This document shows, in pieces, positions 19,072 through 28,914 of a stretch of 64,000 nucleotides of DNA. The number at the start of each line of letters is the position of its first letter. Position 1 is the first letter of the stretch. The stretch is from Pseudoalteromonas sp. XMcav2-N (lineage in GTDB: Bacteria; Pseudomonadota; Gammaproteobacteria; Enterobacterales; Alteromonadaceae). Where the stretch lies: positions 62,001 through 126,000 of the forward strand of contig NZ_JAMXSF010000013.1 in NCBI RefSeq assembly GCF_024124545.1, read 5' to 3'. The notes under the pieces are model-generated. The model had not been told where the DNA came from. It saw only the letters and a program-made list of their open reading frames with translations, and did not search any database. Made by a program: the position numbers and the translations under genes.

Positions 19072-19842
19072 TTAGAAGCCCAAACTCGACAACAGGTCAT
19101 CAACTTCGTCCTGCCCGGATACGACATCATCTCGAGACTCAGCGTCCATTATTGGACCCTCTGGACCTGACAACTCATCAGCAACGGGGGTGGCTTTAGT
19201 TTGTGACTGCGGCTGGGCTGCAGTTTGTTGACTTTCATCTGCAGTACCGAATACAGTCAACAAGTGAATAAGGCTGTCTTCAACTTCACGAACCAGCTCT
19301 ATGACACGCCGGATCACCTGTCCGGTTAAATCTTGATAATCTTGCGCCATCAGTACATTGGTCATCAGATTTTGTAACTCATCTGTACGGCCTCTTGAGG
19401 ACTGCATAAAACTGTCAAGATCATGACATAAAGACTTGAACTCTCCGAGCTGGATATCCCGGCTCATTAGTCTGTCCCAGGTGGGCTTAATTTCAGAGAG
19501 TTCATCGGCAAGTTCTTGGGCTAAGGGAAGACTCGCTTCTACGGCATCCATGGTTTTATTAGCAGCGCTTTCTGTCATCTCCATGACATAATTGAGGCGC
19601 TGCTTGGCATCTGGAATGGCTTCTGTCGTGAGGTCTGCTAATCGGGTATCTAACTCAAAGTTTTTCAACGACTCATGAAGTTGTCGAGTCAGCTTGCCCA
19701 CTTCAGCGAATAGCTCTGATTGTTCTTTGTTGGTGGCCTCAATTAATATCTCATCAGCCTTTTCCTGCTCACCTTGTTCAAGGTATTCAACGAGCAGTTT
19801 AGCCTGTTCCAGAGTTATCTGTGGCACAGAAGATGTTGACAT
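19072..19842 (-). CDS. cheZ: CheY-phosphate phosphatase CheZ
   Basis: All-helical phosphatase of 256 residues that dephosphorylates CheY-P. The core helices contain LMTNVLMAQDYQDLTGQVIR with the catalytic glutamine in QDYQDLTGQ. The protein ends in the CheY-binding peptide EVDDLLSSLGF, the hallmark of CheZ, after a flexible linker. It lies 15 bases before cheA and 19 bases after cheY. Confidence 0.95.
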   Translation of the reverse strand: MSTSSVPQITLEQAKLLVEYLEQGEQEKADEILIEATNKEQSELFAEVGKLTRQLHESLKNFELDTRLADLTTEAIPDAKQRLNYVMEMTESAANKTMDAVEASLPLAQELADELSEIKPTWDRLMSRDIQLGEFKSLCHDLDSFMQSSRGRTDELQNLMTNVLMAQDYQDLTGQVIRRVIELVREVEDSLIHLLTVFGTADESQQTAAQPQSQTKATPVADELSGPEGPIMDAESRDDVVSGQDEVDDLLSSLGF

Positions 19843-19861
19843 AAGCCTACCCTTATCAATA

Positions 19862-20245
19862 CTAGCCTAAACGTTCGAACACTTTTTCTAGTTTGGTTTT
19901 CAGGGTTCCTGCCGTAAACGGTTTAACAATGTAACCATTAACTCCAGCCTGGGCAGCGGCAACGATTTGTTCTTTTTTCGCTTCTGCTGTAACCATGAGT
20001 ACTGGGATGTGTTTAAGCTTGTCATCAGCACGAATTGCACGTAGCAAATCGATACCTTGCATGCCCGGCATATTCCAGTCAGTTACGACAAAGTCGAAGT
20101 CCTGATTTTGCAACATTGGAAGTGCCGTACTGCCATCATCAGCCTCTTGAACATTGGTAAAGCCTAAGTCTCTTAGCAGGTTTTTGATTATTCTTCTCAT
20201 CGTAGAGAAATCATCAACCACGAGAATTTTCATGTTCTTATCCAA
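19862..20245 (-). CDS. cheY: Chemotaxis response regulator CheY
   Basis: Single receiver domain of 127 residues that binds the flagellar switch FliM when phosphorylated. The acidic pocket is VVDD (residues 9-12), the phospho-acceptor is Asp56 in [12 protein letters not shown], and the conserved lysine is in YIVKPF. The sequence closely resembles polar-flagellum CheY proteins ([14 protein letters not shown]). It follows fliA in the operon. Confidence 0.97.
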   Translation of the reverse strand: MDKNMKILVVDDFSTMRRIIKNLLRDLGFTNVQEADDGSTALPMLQNQDFDFVVTDWNMPGMQGIDLLRAIRADDKLKHIPVLMVTAEAKKEQIVAAAQAGVNGYIVKPFTAGTLKTKLEKVFERLG

Positions 20246-20288
20246 AACTTCCTCCGGTGAGGTTTGAACCTATATTGTAAAACTTACT

Positions 20289-21023
20289 CTAATTGATCCA
20301 GTCATTGATCTTTGCACGAAGCTTGATCATTGCTTGACCGTGAATCTGACTCACTCGAGATTCGCTGACCTCTAAGATCGCGCCAATCTCTTTTAAATTC
20401 ATCTCGTCGTTGTAATACAAAGACAACACCAGGGCATCACGCTCAGGTAAAGTCTTGATAGCATTGACTAACGACTCGTTAAAGCGCTCATTTTTAACAT
20501 TATTGAATGGTTTGTCTAGCGCAAAATCGTTGCCTGCGGGAGAAATTACGTCTTCGTCGACCCCCAAGTCTTCGATACCGATAACTTTACTCGCATTCAC
20601 ATCATGTAAAATATGATGGTACTCATCCAGCGTAATATCAAGTTTTTCAGCGATTTCAGTATCTTTTGGTTCCCGCCCAAGCTGAGATTCTAACTCAGCA
20701 ATGGCTTCTGCTACCATCCGGCCGTTTTTGTGAACAGAGCGCGGAGCCCAATCACCACGGCGGATCTCGTCTATCATTGCGCCACGAATTCGGATACCTG
20801 CAAACGTTTCAAAGCTTGCCCCTTTGCTTGCATCAAAGTTTTTACAGGCTTCGATTAGTCCTATCATGCCAGACTGCACGAGATCGTCTAACTGAACACT
20901 GGCTGGTAACCTAGCTAATAAATGACAGGCCACCTTTTTTACCAATGGCGTATGACGTTCAACCACCTTATGAAGGTGGTCCGTCGTTTTATATCCCGCC
21001 ATGCGGTTGACCGGTGAAGCCAT
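20289..21023 (-). CDS. fliA: Flagellar sigma factor FliA (sigma-28)
   Basis: RNA polymerase sigma factor of 244 residues for late flagellar and chemotaxis genes. Region 2 is seen in LVQSGMIGLIEACKNFD and FETFAGIRIRGAMIDEIRRG. Region 4 is in LPERDALVLSLYYNDEMNLK and GAILEVSESRVSQIHGQA. Length and motifs match the sigma-28 family. It begins two bases after the flhG stop. Its usual antagonist flgM is not in this window. Confidence 0.96.
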   Translation of the reverse strand: MASPVNRMAGYKTTDHLHKVVERHTPLVKKVACHLLARLPASVQLDDLVQSGMIGLIEACKNFDASKGASFETFAGIRIRGAMIDEIRRGDWAPRSVHKNGRMVAEAIAELESQLGREPKDTEIAEKLDITLDEYHHILHDVNASKVIGIEDLGVDEDVISPAGNDFALDKPFNNVKNERFNESLVNAIKTLPERDALVLSLYYNDEMNLKEIGAILEVSESRVSQIHGQAMIKLRAKINDWIN

Positions 21024-21025
21024 CG

Positions 21026-21886
21026 TTAACCGTTTACCAGTTGCTCAATAAAGAATTCCAAATGACCTGATGGTTGATGGGGGATGGGCCACTTGACAGC
21101 TTTGCTTGCCAGACCTCTAAATGCCACGGCAGCAGGTGAATTGGGGAAAAGCTCAACGATGGTTTTTTGACGTCGCGAAGACTTACGCATATTTTCATCA
21201 AAGGGTATCGTTGCAACCAGTTCTAAAGCAACATCTAAAAACCGGTCGGTGACTTTGGATAATTTAGCGAAGAGTTCTTGCCCTTCTCTTAAACTGCGTA
21301 CCATATTGGCCACAATTTTAAACTTATATACACCATGTTCGCGGCTTAGAACTTTAATCAGCGCGTAAGCATCGGTGATTGAGGTGGGTTCATCACACAC
21401 CACCACTAAAACGTCCTGAGCAGCTCGGGAAAAGCTCAAAACCATATCTGAAATACCTGCTGCGGTATCGACAATTAAAATGTCGAATTCGCTACTGAGC
21501 TCGCTGAATGCACGAATTAGGCCTGCGTGCTCGGCAGGTGTTAACTCTACCATACTCTGCGAGCCAGATGTCGCCGGGACGATACGGATGCCAGCAGGTC
21601 CCTCAACCAGGATTTCGTCTAGTTCACATTCGCCAGACAATACATGAGATAAATTTTTCTCTACCCTTAAACCCAACATGACATCACAATTGGCCAGACC
21701 TAAGTCAGCATCAAGCACCAAGACCCGATTACCCTGCTGTCCTAACGCAATGGCAGTGTTAAGGGATACATTGGTTTTACCTACACCACCTTTACCACCA
21801 GTCACTGCGATTACTTTTACACTGTGGTTATTTTTTTGGTTCATTCTCCGCAGGCCACTTGCTTGATCTAAAACTGTATTAATCAT
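21026..21886 (-). CDS. flhG: Flagellar number regulator FlhG (FleN), MinD-like ATPase
   Basis: MinD/ParA-type ATPase of 286 residues that limits flagellar number and restrains the FlrA/FleQ-type activator. The deviant Walker A is KGGVGKTNVS, followed by VLDADLGLANCDVMLG and Walker B DILIVDTAAGI. The N-terminal arginine-rich segment SGLRRMNQ resembles the DQAxGLR motif that stimulates the FlhF GTPase. The gene overlaps flhF by eight bases. Confidence 0.95.
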   Translation of the reverse strand: MINTVLDQASGLRRMNQKNNHSVKVIAVTGGKGGVGKTNVSLNTAIALGQQGNRVLVLDADLGLANCDVMLGLRVEKNLSHVLSGECELDEILVEGPAGIRIVPATSGSQSMVELTPAEHAGLIRAFSELSSEFDILIVDTAAGISDMVLSFSRAAQDVLVVVCDEPTSITDAYALIKVLSREHGVYKFKIVANMVRSLREGQELFAKLSKVTDRFLDVALELVATIPFDENMRKSSRRQKTIVELFPNSPAAVAFRGLASKAVKWPIPHQPSGHLEFFIEQLVNG

Positions 21887-23402
21887 ACATTCCTACTGTC
21901 TGGGACGCCACTGGTTCACGTCGCGAATGTTGTGCTTTTGTTCTCTTTAAATACAATTGCTCAGCCTTTTTGACTAACTTCTGAGCGTTTGCCACGCGAA
22001 TGTCTTCAGGCACTCGCTGACCATTGGTAAGATACCCTATTGGCAGACGATTTTGAATCGCTATGCTAATAATCTCACCTAAACTTAGACTTTCATCAAG
22101 TTTTGTAAAAATACAACCACTTAAATTGACTTTTTTGAAGTGGTTTACTGTCTCTTGCAGTACATGCATTTGTGCTGTTGCACTTAATACCAGGTAGCTG
22201 CGAATGTCAACACGGCTGCTGCGCATCAAAGTGTTTAACTGCTCGGTTAAACGCAGGTCGCGCTGACTCATTCCAGCCGTGTCTATTAATATTAGACGCT
22301 TATTGCGTAAATGATAAAGAACCTCAGCAAGTTCATTGGCATCTTTTACTTGCTTGACAGGACAGCCGATGATCCGACCATAGGTTGCCAATTGCTCATA
22401 AGCACCAATACGATAAGTATCTGTGGTGATCAATGCCACATTGTCAGCACCATATTTTTGGGCGCCCAGTGCCGCCAATTTTGCAACGGTAGTCGTTTTA
22501 CCTACTCCTGTTGGTCCAACCATCGCGTACACACCACCCTGACGCAGGATATCGTTGTTGGTTGTATGCATCTGATTGACGACCATATTAAGCAGCGCAT
22601 TCCAAGCTTCTTTACGAGAAACGTCATCCGGAATAAAACAGGCCATCTGCTCAGCTACTTCAGCACCGATCCCCATGCCTTTCAGGCGTTCAACCAGGCA
22701 AGCACGAGTTGGATCTCGACGTGCCATTTCCTGAGTCATCAGCCCTGACAGCTGAAACTCGAGTAGCTGGCGGATTGCGTTCATTTCATCGCGCATAGAG
22801 GACATTTCGTCATCGTTGGCTGTTTTCTGCGCCGCAGGTTCGTCACCAAACCCTTGTTCCAGATCATCCCCAAACTCCCAGGAGGTACTCTCTTCACGCG
22901 CGTCAAAACTATGACTTGGAGCCTCATAACGCGGCTGTCGAGCTGCCTGAGGCATTGCCTTAGCCGGGGCTTCGCTGCGTTGTTGAGGCTGAAACATATC
23001 ATCTGTGTTGATACCAGATTGAGAAAACATCGAAGCAAGCTCAGGCGACTTAGGACGAGGGGCTTGGCGCTCAAGTAAAGCTTCGAGACTATCTGCAACT
23101 TGTGCCTGCTTTTGTGGCTCGGCACGACGAGGCTGTGGACGGACCATTCTGGCAGCCTGGTTATAGCCTTGCTGCGCGCTTTGCTGAGGGGCAGCCTGAC
23201 GAGGGGCAGCTTGTGCTACTGGCTGTTGAGGTGCCGTCTGAGGCTGAGGCGCAGGCGTGCGGTCATTATCAACTGCGGCAACGATCTCTACACCGTCAGC
23301 CAGCTTCTTGTTTGACATAATTACCGCATCCGCACCAAGCTCTTCTTTCACTTCTTTCAAAGCGGTACGCATATCTTTTGCAAAAAAACGTTTAATTTTC
23401 AT
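21879..23402 (-). CDS. flhF: Flagellar polar-placement GTPase FlhF
   Basis: SRP-type GTPase of 507 residues that marks the pole for flagellar assembly. It starts MKIKRFFAKDMRTALKEVKE, a typical FlhF opening. A long proline/glutamine-rich region (about 70-200) leads to the NG domain with GPTGVGKTTTVAKL, LITTDTYRIGAYEQL, LIDTAGMSQRD and FTKLDES. The last segment has an alpha-helical, basic tail. It lies between flhA and flhG in the usual order. Confidence 0.96.
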   Translation of the reverse strand: MKIKRFFAKDMRTALKEVKEELGADAVIMSNKKLADGVEIVAAVDNDRTPAPQPQTAPQQPVAQAAPRQAAPQQSAQQGYNQAARMVRPQPRRAEPQKQAQVADSLEALLERQAPRPKSPELASMFSQSGINTDDMFQPQQRSEAPAKAMPQAARQPRYEAPSHSFDAREESTSWEFGDDLEQGFGDEPAAQKTANDDEMSSMRDEMNAIRQLLEFQLSGLMTQEMARRDPTRACLVERLKGMGIGAEVAEQMACFIPDDVSRKEAWNALLNMVVNQMHTTNNDILRQGGVYAMVGPTGVGKTTTVAKLAALGAQKYGADNVALITTDTYRIGAYEQLATYGRIIGCPVKQVKDANELAEVLYHLRNKRLILIDTAGMSQRDLRLTEQLNTLMRSSRVDIRSYLVLSATAQMHVLQETVNHFKKVNLSGCIFTKLDESLSLGEIISIAIQNRLPIGYLTNGQRVPEDIRVANAQKLVKKAEQLYLKRTKAQHSRREPVASQTVGMYD

Positions 23403-23422
23403 GGTCAGCCCCTTCTAGTCCT

Positions 23423-25519
23423 CTACTGTCCAACTGAGCTCACTATCTTAATTTGTCTTTCATCCGGTACTTCCTGATATGACATGACTCTGAGTCCCGG
23501 GATGGTGTGTTTTACAAATCGTGACAGCACACTTCTTAACATACCTGAGGTTAATAAGATGGACGGCTCGCCGAGCATTTCTTGCGTTTGATGGGCTTCT
23601 CTTAATGAACCTTGAAGCCGCTCTGCAAGGCCTGGCTCTATGCCTGCCCCCTCATCACCTGCGTTCTGAAGTGACTTATGCAACATCTGTTCCAACTCAG
23701 GCGCCAATGTTATGACAGGGATTTCATCTGCCCCGCCAACCGCATCCTGCACTATGAGTCGGCGCAGTGAAATACGTACGGCAGCCGTTAATACATCAGG
23801 GTCCTGACTGCGAGGCCCATATTCAACCAGAGTCTGAACAATAGAGCGCATATCACGAATTGCGACCCCTTCGTTTAACAAGTTTTGTAGCACTTTTACT
23901 ACGGTTGTCAGTGGTAATACATCCGGCACCAGACCTTCGACCAGGCGAGGGTGACTCTTGGCCAGCATATCCAACAGATTCTGAACTTCTTCATGGCCCA
24001 ACAGTAAAGACGCATTATTAGTCAGCAGCTGGCTGATATGTGTGGCGACCACCGTGGCCGCATCCACTACTGTATAGCCCAGAGAATGAGCCTCATCTTT
24101 TTGTTCAGGTTTGATCCACACAGCTTCCAGGCCGAAAGCAGGGTCTTTAGTGGCAACGCCATTAATTGGACCAAACACCTGGCCCGGGTTAATCGCAAGC
24201 TCATCACCATGTTTCAGTTCGCCGTCTCCTGAGCCTACGCCCATCAAGGTAATACGGTAAGCGTTCGGGTCCAGCTCCAGGTTGTCACGGATATGTACTG
24301 GAGGCACAAGGAAGCCAAGCTCCTGTGACAGCTTCTTACGCACTCCTTTAATGCGATTCAACAGCTCGCCCCCCTGTGATTGATCAACCAGGGGAATAAG
24401 ACGATATCCAACTTCCAGACCAATCACATCTACCGGCTGTACATCATCCCAGCCAAGCTCTTTTTGTTCCTGCTGCTGAGCAGCAACCGCGCCGCCTTTT
24501 GAGTCCTCGGCTTGCTGTTCTTGTGCTTTAAGTTTTTGCTGGTGTGAATAATAAGCCAGATAGCCAATGAGTGCGCCCAAGCCCAGGAATGCAACATGAG
24601 GCATACCAGGTACTAATCCCATGACAATCAGGATCCCTGCTGCGATAGACAAGGATTTCTCGTTGCCCAGCTGCTGGGTCATTTGCTCGCCCATGTTGTG
24701 TGATTCGTTCTGACGGGTTACAACAATCGCGGTACCAATTGACAACAATAATGAAGGAAGCTGAGCGACAAGACCATCACCTATCGTCAGTAAGGTATAG
24801 ACTTCCATGGCTCTGCCAAAGCTCAGGTCATGCTGTACCATCCCCACAAACAGGCCACCAATGATGTTAATCGCCAGGATTACAATCCCCGCTATCGCAT
24901 CGCCTTTTACGAACTTACTGGCACCATCCATTGAACCGTAAAAGTCTGCTTCACGCGTTACTTCTTCACGTCTTGCTCTGGCTTCATCTGCCGAAATAAA
25001 ACCGGCATTCAGGTCTGCGTCAATTGCCATTTGTTTACCGGGCATCGCGTCCAGGGTAAAACGGGCTGATACTTCGGAGATACGACCAGCACCTTTGGTG
25101 ATTACCACAAAGTTGATGATGATGAGGATCAGGAAGACCACCAGACCAACCGCGTAGTTACCGCCAATTACGACGGAGCCAAACGCTTCAATCACTTTAC
25201 CAGCTGCGTCTCCGCCGTTATGACCTTCCAGCAGTACTACCCGGGTACTGGCTACGTTAAGTGCCAATCGCAAAATTGTTGCGATAAGCAATACTGAAGG
25301 AAACATGCCAAATTCAAGCGGCTTCATGGTGTAGACCGTAACGAGCAGTACCACCAATGCCAGGGCAATATTGAATGAAAACAAGATATCAAGCAGGAAA
25401 GGTGGCATAGGTAACACCACCATGCCCAAAGCAGCCAATACCAACACTGGGGTACCAACACCTTTGGCGTACTCTTTTTTATCTCGATTAACCTGCTGTA
25501 AAACCGCTTTAAAATCCAT
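23423..25519 (-). CDS. flhA: Flagellar type III export gate protein FlhA
   Basis: Membrane export-gate component of 698 residues. About eight membrane helices occupy the first 330 residues, including the conserved FHIPEP-type loop region (LDAMPGKQMAIDADLNAGFI). The large cytoplasmic domain follows from LGWDDVQPVDVIGLEVGYRL. It forms a nonamer that docks chaperone-substrate complexes. A sigma-54 promoter match lies just upstream (25556-25573), so flhA probably heads its own transcript through flhF, flhG, fliA and the chemotaxis genes. Confidence 0.97.
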   Translation of the reverse strand: MDFKAVLQQVNRDKKEYAKGVGTPVLVLAALGMVVLPMPPFLLDILFSFNIALALVVLLVTVYTMKPLEFGMFPSVLLIATILRLALNVASTRVVLLEGHNGGDAAGKVIEAFGSVVIGGNYAVGLVVFLILIIINFVVITKGAGRISEVSARFTLDAMPGKQMAIDADLNAGFISADEARARREEVTREADFYGSMDGASKFVKGDAIAGIVILAINIIGGLFVGMVQHDLSFGRAMEVYTLLTIGDGLVAQLPSLLLSIGTAIVVTRQNESHNMGEQMTQQLGNEKSLSIAAGILIVMGLVPGMPHVAFLGLGALIGYLAYYSHQQKLKAQEQQAEDSKGGAVAAQQQEQKELGWDDVQPVDVIGLEVGYRLIPLVDQSQGGELLNRIKGVRKKLSQELGFLVPPVHIRDNLELDPNAYRITLMGVGSGDGELKHGDELAINPGQVFGPINGVATKDPAFGLEAVWIKPEQKDEAHSLGYTVVDAATVVATHISQLLTNNASLLLGHEEVQNLLDMLAKSHPRLVEGLVPDVLPLTTVVKVLQNLLNEGVAIRDMRSIVQTLVEYGPRSQDPDVLTAAVRISLRRLIVQDAVGGADEIPVITLAPELEQMLHKSLQNAGDEGAGIEPGLAERLQGSLREAHQTQEMLGEPSILLTSGMLRSVLSRFVKHTIPGLRVMSYQEVPDERQIKIVSSVGQ

Positions 25520-25555
25520 AACTTACAAACCACAAATTATTGACGCAGTTACATT

Positions 25556-25573
25556 AAAGCAAGTTTGATACCA
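25556..25573 (-). promoter_or_regulatory. Sigma-54 promoter of flhA
   Basis: On the minus strand TTGGTATCAAACTTGCTTT has the GG-N10-GC spacing of sigma-54 promoters, with a good TTGC -12 element. It lies in the 60-bp gap between flhB and flhA, about 40 bases from the flhA ATG. Confidence 0.75.
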
Positions 25574-25579
25574 ATTAGC

Positions 25580-26710
25580 TTAGTGTTTAAGTTCGTCTGG
25601 AATGGGGAGGTCTTTTTTAAGGGCAACAGGCCGCTTACCCCGCCCTTTGTTGAACTTTTTCAACTGGAATACGTAAGCCAGTACCTGTGCAACAGCGGTG
25701 AAGAGTTGCTGTGGAATTTGATCACCCACTTCGGTCGTATGGTACAGAGATCGCGTCAAAACAGGTGACTCGACAATCGGGACTTCATTTCCTTTGGCTA
25801 TTTTACGGATCTGCATGGCCAGCTCATCCACCCCTTTAGCGATAACCATAGGTGCACCCGCTTTTTCGGTGTCGTATTTGAGCGCCACAGAATAGTGGGT
25901 CGGGTTGGTTACAACCACATCAGCATCAGGTACTTCCTGCATCATCCGTCGCTGTGACATCTCGCGCTGTGTACGCCGAATGCGGGCTTTGATCTGAGGG
26001 TCACCTTCCGAGTTCTTATATTCATCTTTTACTTCCTGAAGCGTCATCTTCAGCTGTTTGTGATGATTGTAGCTCTGATAAGGCGCGTCGATTGCGGAAA
26101 TAATGACCATAGTGCAGCTCAGCGCGAGAAACATCCAGGCTAAAATTTCCAGTGAGTGCAGAATGCTGCCAGGGATTTGCTCGATACTCAGATGCAAGAT
26201 CTCATAGAAGAATACCTTGATCAGTAAGATTGCAAACCCGGCTACCAACACAAATTTGAGTATTGACTTAACCAGCTCTATAGCTGCCTGAGGCCCAAAC
26301 ATGCGTTTAATGCCTTTCACAGGTGACATTTTGCTCGGCTTAGGTGCAGCAGCCTGCCAGCTGAAATTAAAACCACCTAACAATGTATTACCAATTATCC
26401 CGGCAACCATGATGATTAAAACGAACATACTGAGTGGAAAAACGATCTCGGAAAATGCATCCCCCCAGACAGAAAACATTTTAGTGGTGTCGTAAGTTTC
26501 ATTGCGATTCAGTGTGAACATACGGCCCATCATGTTATACAGGCCTTTGGCAATGTCTGGTCCGTACAGTAATAACGACACGGCAGAAAAAATAAGCACG
26601 AATGTCGTCCCCAGCTCTTTTGAGCGGGCCACTTGCCCTTTCTTACGGGCATCTGCAATTTTTTTGTCTGTGGGTTCTTCCGTGCGTTCCTGACCAGAAT
26701 CTTCTGCCAT
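25580..26710 (-). CDS. flhB: Flagellar export switch protein FlhB
   Basis: Export-gate protein of 376 residues that switches substrate specificity from hook to filament. It opens MAEDSGQERTEEPTDKKIADA, with four membrane helices in the first half. The self-cleavage motif NPTH is present in VVVTNPTHYSVALKYD near residue 270. A lysine-rich tail closes the protein. A stand-alone paralogue of its C-terminal fragment is encoded at 8884-9180. It lies 21 bases from fliR. Confidence 0.97.
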   Translation of the reverse strand: MAEDSGQERTEEPTDKKIADARKKGQVARSKELGTTFVLIFSAVSLLLYGPDIAKGLYNMMGRMFTLNRNETYDTTKMFSVWGDAFSEIVFPLSMFVLIIMVAGIIGNTLLGGFNFSWQAAAPKPSKMSPVKGIKRMFGPQAAIELVKSILKFVLVAGFAILLIKVFFYEILHLSIEQIPGSILHSLEILAWMFLALSCTMVIISAIDAPYQSYNHHKQLKMTLQEVKDEYKNSEGDPQIKARIRRTQREMSQRRMMQEVPDADVVVTNPTHYSVALKYDTEKAGAPMVIAKGVDELAMQIRKIAKGNEVPIVESPVLTRSLYHTTEVGDQIPQQLFTAVAQVLAYVFQLKKFNKGRGKRPVALKKDLPIPDELKH

Positions 26711-26731
26711 CTTCTCGCTCCCGGTACTTGA

Positions 26732-27511
26732 TTACACCGTGCAACCAATCAGGTTGCACATTAGTTCTGTCATTTTCAGCCACTGAAACTCGTACTGAAT
26801 AATAAAGTTGCCCATCGTTGCCCAGATAATCAACAGACCCGACACCATAGTAAACGCAAATCCAACAGAGAAAATATTCATCTGCGGCGCAGCGCGGGTC
26901 ATTATGCCAAATGACAGGTTAATCAGTAGCATGGCCGTTAAAGGAGCCAAAGACAGCGCAAGCGCTGTAGCAAACAGCCAGCTACCCCAGGTAACTATCA
27001 GCCAGTAGTTATCAACCACCCACCAACTGCCATCGATAGGCCAGGTCTGAAAACTATAGACCACCATGTTGATCATCATCAGATGACCATTGAAGACAAA
27101 AAACAATAACGTCGCGAGGATCAGATAGAATTGACCTACGGCGGGTACACTCAGGCCATTGGCGGGGTCAACCACAGACGCAAAACCCAACCCGGTTTGC
27201 ATTGCCAAAATTTGACCCGCCACAATAAACGTATTCAGTAGTAGTACCGAGGCGAAACCAATCGCAACCCCGACAATCATTTCATGCGTCACGACCAATA
27301 TCATGGCGAAGGAAAATAAGTCAGTAAACTGAGTCTGGGGGATGGCAGGCACAACCGCCACCGTGACCACAATCGACAGAGCAAGCTTCACACGAGTTGG
27401 CACACTTTGGGCGCCCAAACCGGCCATAATCATGATCATGGAGCTGATCCGGACAAACGGTAACATGTAGTCGCTCAGCCACTGTATGATGATTGCTAAG
27501 GGGTACTCCAT
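26732..27511 (-). CDS. fliR: Flagellar export protein FliR
   Basis: Polytopic membrane protein of 259 residues of the export gate, which assembles with FliP and FliQ. Typical segments are LPFVRISSMIMIMAGLGAQS, LNTFIVAGQILAMQTGLGFA and FGIMTRAAPQMNIFSVGFAF. The start MEYPLAII is chosen; an ATG 15 bases further upstream would overlap fliQ by eleven bases. It lies between fliQ and flhB in the conserved order. Confidence 0.95.
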   Translation of the reverse strand: MEYPLAIIIQWLSDYMLPFVRISSMIMIMAGLGAQSVPTRVKLALSIVVTVAVVPAIPQTQFTDLFSFAMILVVTHEMIVGVAIGFASVLLLNTFIVAGQILAMQTGLGFASVVDPANGLSVPAVGQFYLILATLLFFVFNGHLMMINMVVYSFQTWPIDGSWWVVDNYWLIVTWGSWLFATALALSLAPLTAMLLINLSFGIMTRAAPQMNIFSVGFAFTMVSGLLIIWATMGNFIIQYEFQWLKMTELMCNLIGCTV

Positions 27512-27515
27512 TGCA

Positions 27516-27785
27516 CTACCCTGCAATTTCAGGGATTTGGAGTACCAACTGGTTGAAGAAATCCATCAGCACCTGCACCATCCAGTGGCCACCGAAAATC
27601 AGTGCCACAATAGTGATGATGAGCCTGGGCAAAAAGCTCAGAGTTTGTTCGTTAATCGACGTTGCGGCCTGGAATACCGCAACCACCAACCCTATCATCA
27701 GACCGGGGAGTACAATAGCCGTCACCAGCTTGATAACAATAAAGAGCGAGTCACTAAGAATGTCGACAAAAACTTCTGGTTCCAT
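27516..27785 (-). CDS. fliQ: Flagellar export protein FliQ
   Basis: Protein of 89 residues with two membrane helices, part of the FliPQR export pore. The sequence MEPEVFVDILSDSLFIVIKL and the loop FQAATSINEQTLSFLPRL are characteristic of FliQ. It starts one base after the fliP stop codon and ends four bases before the chosen fliR start. Confidence 0.96.
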   Translation of the reverse strand: MEPEVFVDILSDSLFIVIKLVTAIVLPGLMIGLVVAVFQAATSINEQTLSFLPRLIITIVALIFGGHWMVQVLMDFFNQLVLQIPEIAG

Positions 27786-27786
27786 G

Positions 27787-28527
27787 TCACACTCCTAAGC
27801 CAAAACTTCGCGCCAACGTGCCCATTATCAAAGACCAACCATCGACCAACACAAACAGCATGATCTTAAAGGGTAAAGCCACAATCATGGGTGAGAGCAT
27901 CATCATACCCATCGCCATCAGGACGCTGGCAACCACCAAATCAACTATCAGGAAAGGAATAAAAAACATAAAGCCAATGATAAAAGCGGTCTGTAGTTCA
28001 CTGGTCACAAACGCCGGAATAATGACCACAAACGGCGTGTCCTCCGGGCTATCCAGCTTATCGTAACCCGCTATCTTAGCGAATGTTTCCAAATCCTTGA
28101 TACGGGTTTGGGAAAGCATAAATGCTTTGATTGGCTCTTTGGCTTGCTGCAATGCCTGTATCGACGTCAATTCTTCGTTCAAATAAGGCTGTACCGCACG
28201 GTCATTAATTTGATTGAATATTGGCGCCATAATAAAAAAGGTCAGAAACAGCGACATGCCCACCAATACCTGGTTTGACGGCGATTGCTGCAAGCCAATT
28301 GCCTGACGTAAGATCGCCAAGACCACAATGATACGTGTAAACGAGGTCATCATAATCACAGCAGCAGGGATAAAGCTCAGTGCTGTCATGATGGCCAAGA
28401 CTTGCAGGGTTACAGAATATTCCTGAGAGCCATCCGGGTTAGTTGTAACACTCAAAGCCTCAATACCATCAGCAAAGGCATTTGATGCGAAGAAAAACAC
28501 ACTGATGAGGAAGAGAATTCGGATCAT
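27787..28527 (-). CDS. fliP: Flagellar export protein FliP
   Basis: Export-pore protein of 246 residues with a cleavable N-terminal signal ([17 protein letters not shown]) and four membrane helices. Conserved stretches are [40 protein letters not shown] and [20 protein letters not shown]. Five FliP subunits form the core of the export channel. The gene lies four bases from fliO. Confidence 0.97.
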   Translation of the reverse strand: MIRILFLISVFFFASNAFADGIEALSVTTNPDGSQEYSVTLQVLAIMTALSFIPAAVIMMTSFTRIIVVLAILRQAIGLQQSPSNQVLVGMSLFLTFFIMAPIFNQINDRAVQPYLNEELTSIQALQQAKEPIKAFMLSQTRIKDLETFAKIAGYDKLDSPEDTPFVVIIPAFVTSELQTAFIIGFMFFIPFLIVDLVVASVLMAMGMMMLSPMIVALPFKIMLFVLVDGWSLIMGTLARSFGLGV

Positions 28528-28531
28528 AGGT

Positions 28532-28903
28532 TTATTTCTTATTGTTATTTGCGCCAGACATTAAGCGACTGAGTTCTTTGGCAAAAGGCGCTGTGGGAGT
28601 CACCTCCAGTGGCGACTCTAGCTGATATAAATAATTGATACTGTGTGGCGTGACACCGAGCAAATGTTGCTTATCATCAATTTCAATAACCAACAGGCGC
28701 TCCTTGCTCCCTAACGGTAAACTTCGTATCACTTTAAAATCCTGGCTATTACCCAGATTTGGATTGAAACGTTTTACAAGCAATGCCAAGCCAATAATGG
28801 CCAACACCACAAAAGCCAATGACAGGCCAACCGATAACAGCTCACCGCTGAGCCCGCTTGGTGGCTGCACCGCAGCCACACTGGAGAACATTAAAGCACT
28901 CAT
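28532..28903 (-). CDS. fliO: Flagellar biosynthesis protein FliO
   Basis: Single-membrane-helix protein of 123 residues that helps assemble the FliP ring. The N-terminal region contains a helix ([21 protein letters not shown]), followed by a small cytoplasmic domain. That domain contains [20 protein letters not shown] and [18 protein letters not shown], typical of FliO. The call is supported by its place between fliN and fliP. Confidence 0.92.
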   Translation of the reverse strand: MSALMFSSVAAVQPPSGLSGELLSVGLSLAFVVLAIIGLALLVKRFNPNLGNSQDFKVIRSLPLGSKERLLVIEIDDKQHLLGVTPHSINYLYQLESPLEVTPTAPFAKELSRLMSGANNNKK

Positions 28904-28914
28904 TACCCAGGCTG

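Noticed and set aside
25560..25575. ATACCAATT near flhA resembling the MITE end
   Set aside because: It is explained by the sigma-54 promoter of flhA, and no second inverted end or internal element is present.
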